From the NCBI GenBank assembly GCA_002496845.1, contig DALQ01000109.1, positions 1-25,099 of the forward strand: a stretch of DNA of 25,099 bases. Direction: 5' to 3'. How positions within the stretch are numbered: position 1 is the first letter of the stretch; each line of letters begins with the position of its first letter. This DNA is from Euryarchaeota archaeon UBA495 (GTDB lineage Archaea > Thermoplasmatota > Poseidoniia > Poseidoniales > Poseidoniaceae). A model generated the notes under the pieces. It made no database searches. It was not told the DNA's origin and was given only the letters and a program-made list of their open reading frames with translations. This document shows, in pieces, positions 22,118-25,099 of the stretch. The position numbers and the translations under genes are program-made.

Positions 22118-23752
22118 ATGCGATACATCGTTGTCTCAGGTGGCGTCCTCAGCGGACTCGGTAAAGGCGTCACAGCGAGCAGCATTGGCGTGCTGATGAA
22201 ATCCTGTGGATTGCGGGTCACGTCGATCAAGATTGACCCCTACCTGAACTCCGACGCGGGAACGATGAGCCCCTTCGAACACGGCGAAGTGTTCGTGCTC
22301 GACGACGGCGGCGAAGTCGACCTCGACCTCGGAAATTACGAACGCTTCCTTGACCTGAACTTGGGTCGCAACAACAACCTGACCACAGGGAAGGTCTACT
22401 CGAAGGTCTTGGAAGCGGAACGGCGTGGCGATTACCTCGGCAAGACCGTGCAGGTCATCCCCCACATCACGGACGCCGTCATGGATTGGATCGAGGATGT
22501 GGCCCACCAACCAAGCGACGATTCTGGGCTTGAACCAGAGGTGTGCATCATCGAACTAGGCGGCACCGTCGGCGACATCGAATCGGCACCCTACGTGGAA
22601 GCGTTGCGTCAATTCCAGTTCAGGATCGGCCGGGAAAACGTGACCTTCGTCCACGTCTCCTTGGTGCCCGTGATGGGACCCGTCGGCGAACAGAAGACGA
22701 AACCGACGCAGCATACGGTGAAGGAACTCATGGGCCTTGGCATCACACCGGACATCCTGGTGTGCCGCTCCTCAGCGCCACTGAATCCAGAAACCCGTGC
22801 CAAGTTGGCGGCCTTCTGCCACGTTCCAGAAGAAGCCGTCATCTCCACCCACGACGTGCCGAACATCTACCACGTCCCGCTGATGTTGGAGGCGCAAGGG
22901 CTCTGCGCCACCCTTGGCGTGGAAGTAGAACCCAACGGCATGTTGGACGCATGGCGCGAGATGGCTCACCATTTGGACACCCTCGAAGACGAGGTCGTCA
23001 TCGCCATGGTGGGCAAGTACACCGGCCTTTCGGACGCCTACCTTTCGGTGATCAAGGCGCTCCAACACGCGGCCATGGCTGCAAACCGCAAACTCAGGAT
23101 CGACTGGCTTGAGGCAAGCGACCTCGAAGACGGGAGTGCAGAGGACGTGCATTCGGATGCGTGGAACCGCCTGCGCGCCGCGAACGGCATCCTCGTCCCC
23201 GGCGGTTTCGGCCACCGTGGTGTCGAAGGAAAGATTCTGGCCGCCAACTACGCCCGAACCAATGGCGTACCCTACTTTGGCATCTGCCTCGGACTTCAGG
23301 TGGCCGCCATCGAATTCGCACGCAACGTGCTTGGGATGGAGGGATCAACCTCCACGGAATTCGACGAAGACTGCCCCAACCCCGCGGTCATCTTCATGCC
23401 GGAAATTTCCACGACCCATCTTGGCGGCACCATGCGGCTTGGCAGCCGCCCGACGCTCTTCCAGGTGGACGACTGCAAGGTGAAGCGGCTCTACGGCGGG
23501 CTGGAAAGCGTGGATGAGCGCCACCGCCACCGCTACGAGGTCAACCCAGAACTCATCGCCCAACTGGAATCCGCAGGCCTGACTTTCGTAGGGAAGGACG
23601 ACACCGGCGAGCGGTGTGAGATCTTGGAACTGCCAGACCATCCATACTTCGTGGCCGTCCAGTACCATCCCGAGTTCAAGTCACGGCCCGGACGACCAAG
23701 CCCTCCTTTCCTGGGACTGATCCTCGCAGCCAGCGGGCAGCCTCTGCCCTGA
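22118..23752 (+). CDS. pyrG: CTP synthase
   Basis: The enzyme makes CTP from UTP, ATP and glutamine, the last step of pyrimidine nucleotide synthesis. The synthetase domain starts with SGGVLSGLGKGVTASSIG (P-loop) and IKIDPYLNSDAGTMSPFEHGEVFVLDDGGE, in the two pieces expected for UTP and Mg binding. The glutaminase domain has GGFGHRGVEGK, nucleophile Cys390 in GICLGLQ, and His517 and Glu519 in QYHPEF. Length (544) is standard. ATG 22118 gives the normal N-terminus MRYIVVSGG; a TTG nine bases earlier is in frame but adds nothing. It lies 67 nt after the GIDE-like gene. A weak A/T patch (CTCATAGAG, ~22076-22084) could be its own promoter. Confidence 0.98.
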   Translation: MRYIVVSGGVLSGLGKGVTASSIGVLMKSCGLRVTSIKIDPYLNSDAGTMSPFEHGEVFVLDDGGEVDLDLGNYERFLDLNLGRNNNLTTGKVYSKVLEAERRGDYLGKTVQVIPHITDAVMDWIEDVAHQPSDDSGLEPEVCIIELGGTVGDIESAPYVEALRQFQFRIGRENVTFVHVSLVPVMGPVGEQKTKPTQHTVKELMGLGITPDILVCRSSAPLNPETRAKLAAFCHVPEEAVISTHDVPNIYHVPLMLEAQGLCATLGVEVEPNGMLDAWREMAHHLDTLEDEVVIAMVGKYTGLSDAYLSVIKALQHAAMAANRKLRIDWLEASDLEDGSAEDVHSDAWNRLRAANGILVPGGFGHRGVEGKILAANYARTNGVPYFGICLGLQVAAIEFARNVLGMEGSTSTEFDEDCPNPAVIFMPEISTTHLGGTMRLGSRPTLFQVDDCKVKRLYGGLESVDERHRHRYEVNPELIAQLESAGLTFVGKDDTGERCEILELPDHPYFVAVQYHPEFKSRPGRPSPPFLGLILAASGQPLP

Positions 23753-23785
23753 GCGTTCAAGAACCCTCGACGCCGATGGGGCGGC

Positions 23786-25021
23786 ATGAGCGCCGTTGAG
23801 ACCGTCCTCATCACCGTTGGATTGGCCGGCCTGGTCGGATTTCTCGCGTGGACCTTAGCCGCACGACGTGCCGCAGAAGCGCGGACTGAAGACCAAGCCC
23901 AAATCGCGCGTCTCGAAGCCTTAATGTCCGCCTCTGAAGGGCAAGAACAGGCCCTTGAGGACCGCATGACGGCCCTGAGCAGCCGCATGGCCGAACAGCA
24001 ACGAAAGGACTTCCTCGACATCGCAGAAGAGCGCTTCAAACGCTTGCAGAGCGAAGCCGAAAAGGAGGCAAAAGCCCAGATCACGGAGATGGAAGGGCTC
24101 GTCAAACCCATTGAACAATCCCTCGCCACCCTTGGCGAAGCCACGCAAGAACTCGAGGAGAAGCGCAGGGATGCCATCGTTGGAGTTGAACGTGAGATGC
24201 AACGCGTCGGCGCCCTTGCCTCACGTCTTGGTACGGAAACCAGCAACCTGGCCACGGCGCTTCGTAGGTCGTCATCGGTGCGAGGAGACTGGGGCGAAGT
24301 GGCCCTGCGCAACATCCTCGAACTCGCTGGCATGAACGCCCATGCCGACTTCAAGGAACAGGCCAGCACCGACACGGGGCGTCCTGACGTGATCGTGAAC
24401 CTGCCTGGGAACGGTGTGATCCCCATCGACGCAAAAGCGACGGCGAAGCACTACCTTGAGGCCTTGGAAACCGAAGAAGGACCGCAGCGTGAAGCACTCT
24501 TTGATCAGCACGCCAAGGCCCTTCGTGGCCGAGTCACGGAACTGACCCGCAAGGAATACTGGAGCAGCTTCGGGGACCGTGCACAATTTGTGGTGATGTT
24601 CGTCCCGTCCGAGGCGCTCATTTCTTCCGCCTTTGACCGCGATCCGGCCCTGCATGAGTGGGCCATGGACCGACGGGTCGTCATTGCCTCTCCTGCGTCC
24701 CTCATCGGCCTTTTGCGCACGGTGGCGTTGACGTGGCAACAAGTGCAATTCGCACAACAAGCACAGGAAATCGTCGACACCGCGCGCCTCTTTTACAGCC
24801 GTATGGCGACGTGGTCAGGCCATTTCGCGAAGGTCGGGACGGAATTGAACCAAGCGAGCGAGGCCTACAACGCAGCCGTCAACAGTTGGGAGACTCGCGT
24901 GCTCCCACAGGCTCGCCGCTTGGAGAAGATGCAGGTGGCGGACAACACGGCTGCTCAGCTCAAAGACCTGTCAAACGTGGATCTGGCCCTGAAGGAACCG
25001 ACGGTTCCCGAAGATGAATGA
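23786..25021 (+). CDS. rmuC: DNA recombination protein RmuC homologue
   Basis: RmuC proteins are membrane-tethered, nuclease-fold proteins that limit rearrangements at inverted repeats in E. coli; the mechanism is unsettled. The 411-residue product has an N-terminal membrane helix (7-27), a long coiled coil rich in Glu, Ala, Gln and Arg (~30-150), and the RmuC domain with SSVRGDWGEVALRNILELAGM (~162-182), RPDVIVNLP, and VIPIDAKAT (the PD-(D/E)xK-like core, D and K in IDAKA). VMFVPSEA, VIASPASLIGLLRTVA and the C-terminal helices complete the family pattern. The family is mainly bacterial. It follows pyrG by 33 nt and its stop abuts that of the convergent gene at 25022. Confidence 0.93.
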   Translation: MSAVETVLITVGLAGLVGFLAWTLAARRAAEARTEDQAQIARLEALMSASEGQEQALEDRMTALSSRMAEQQRKDFLDIAEERFKRLQSEAEKEAKAQITEMEGLVKPIEQSLATLGEATQELEEKRRDAIVGVEREMQRVGALASRLGTETSNLATALRRSSSVRGDWGEVALRNILELAGMNAHADFKEQASTDTGRPDVIVNLPGNGVIPIDAKATAKHYLEALETEEGPQREALFDQHAKALRGRVTELTRKEYWSSFGDRAQFVVMFVPSEALISSAFDRDPALHEWAMDRRVVIASPASLIGLLRTVALTWQQVQFAQQAQEIVDTARLFYSRMATWSGHFAKVGTELNQASEAYNAAVNSWETRVLPQARRLEKMQVADNTAAQLKDLSNVDLALKEPTVPEDE

Positions 25022-25099
25022 TCAGACGGTGAGCACGAAGTAAGCAAGGATGGCGAGAGCGATGATGCTCCCCCCGATGCTGACTCCGACGAGGATGCC
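25022..25099 (-). CDS. C-terminal end of a membrane protein (partial)
   Basis: Read on the minus strand from the window edge, 25 codons lead to a TGA at 25024-25022 that directly abuts the rmuC stop. They encode a hydrophobic helix ending YFVLTV, rich in Gly, Ile, Ala and Leu, so the gene encodes a membrane protein or a tail-anchored protein with its last residues in the membrane. The family cannot be named from so little. A chance open frame of this length is possible, but the hydrophobic run and the exact convergence with rmuC favour a gene. Confidence 0.55.
   Translation of the reverse strand, partial: GILVGVSIGGSIIALAILAYFVLTV

Overview
The window looks like a GC-rich archaeal chromosome segment, most probably from marine Euryarchaeota of the Candidatus Poseidoniales (Marine Group II). 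The archaeal signs are a group II chaperonin (thermosome) gene, a deoxyhypusine-synthase-family gene with agmatinase and SpeD, an HMG-CoA synthase of the mevalonate pathway, a DUF6015-like gene, and TATA-like A/T patches about 25-35 nt before several start codons. Bacterial-looking genes (DnaK, RmuC, a bacterial-type DHS-like protein) sit among them, as is usual for that group. The taxon is inferred from gene content; no rRNA or tRNA gene was seen.

Layout. 1-1904 (-): 5' part of a large exported beta-repeat-like protein, cut by the window edge. 1949-4402 (-): a tightly packed polyamine/hypusine cluster, agmatinase > SpeD > DHS-like. 4421-4502: divergent promoter region. 4503-7885 (+): DUF6015-like protein, membrane-anchored M14 zinc carboxypeptidase, M17 leucyl aminopeptidase. 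7899-9455 (-): class III aminotransferase, convergent with the aminopeptidase and divergent from the next block. 9535-13802 (+): a chaperone block of small heat-shock-like protein, DnaK and a divergent thermosome subunit. 13903-16563 (+): HMG-CoA synthase with an unusual insertion, then threonine 3-dehydrogenase. 16589-19990: two visibly less GC-rich genes for membrane/exported proteins of unknown function. 20188-22050 (+): a multi-pass membrane protein with a GIDE-like domain. 22118-25021 (+): CTP synthase and RmuC. 25022-25099 (-): last 25 codons of another membrane protein.

The most interesting structure is around 16525-20232. The last codons of tdh, the following 22-nt spacer and the first ~15 codons of the downstream gene occur twice: once at the real tdh end, and again about 3.6 kb further on, just before the GIDE-like gene. 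The second copy carries a decayed, frameshifted tdh C-terminus. The segment between the copies therefore looks like an insertion, or the product of a tandem duplication, at the tdh 3' end. The two genes that follow the repeats share a start region but have unrelated bodies.

How the genes work together: the polyamine cluster supplies putrescine and decarboxylated SAM to a DHS-like enzyme. The secreted carboxypeptidase and cytosolic aminopeptidase fit a peptide-scavenging heterotroph. The chaperone block puts a holdase, an Hsp70 and a chaperonin side by side. No gene-free stretch exceeds 300 nt; the longest (19991-20187) holds a promoter and the tdh scar. No tRNA, rRNA, CRISPR array, transposase or integrase was seen.
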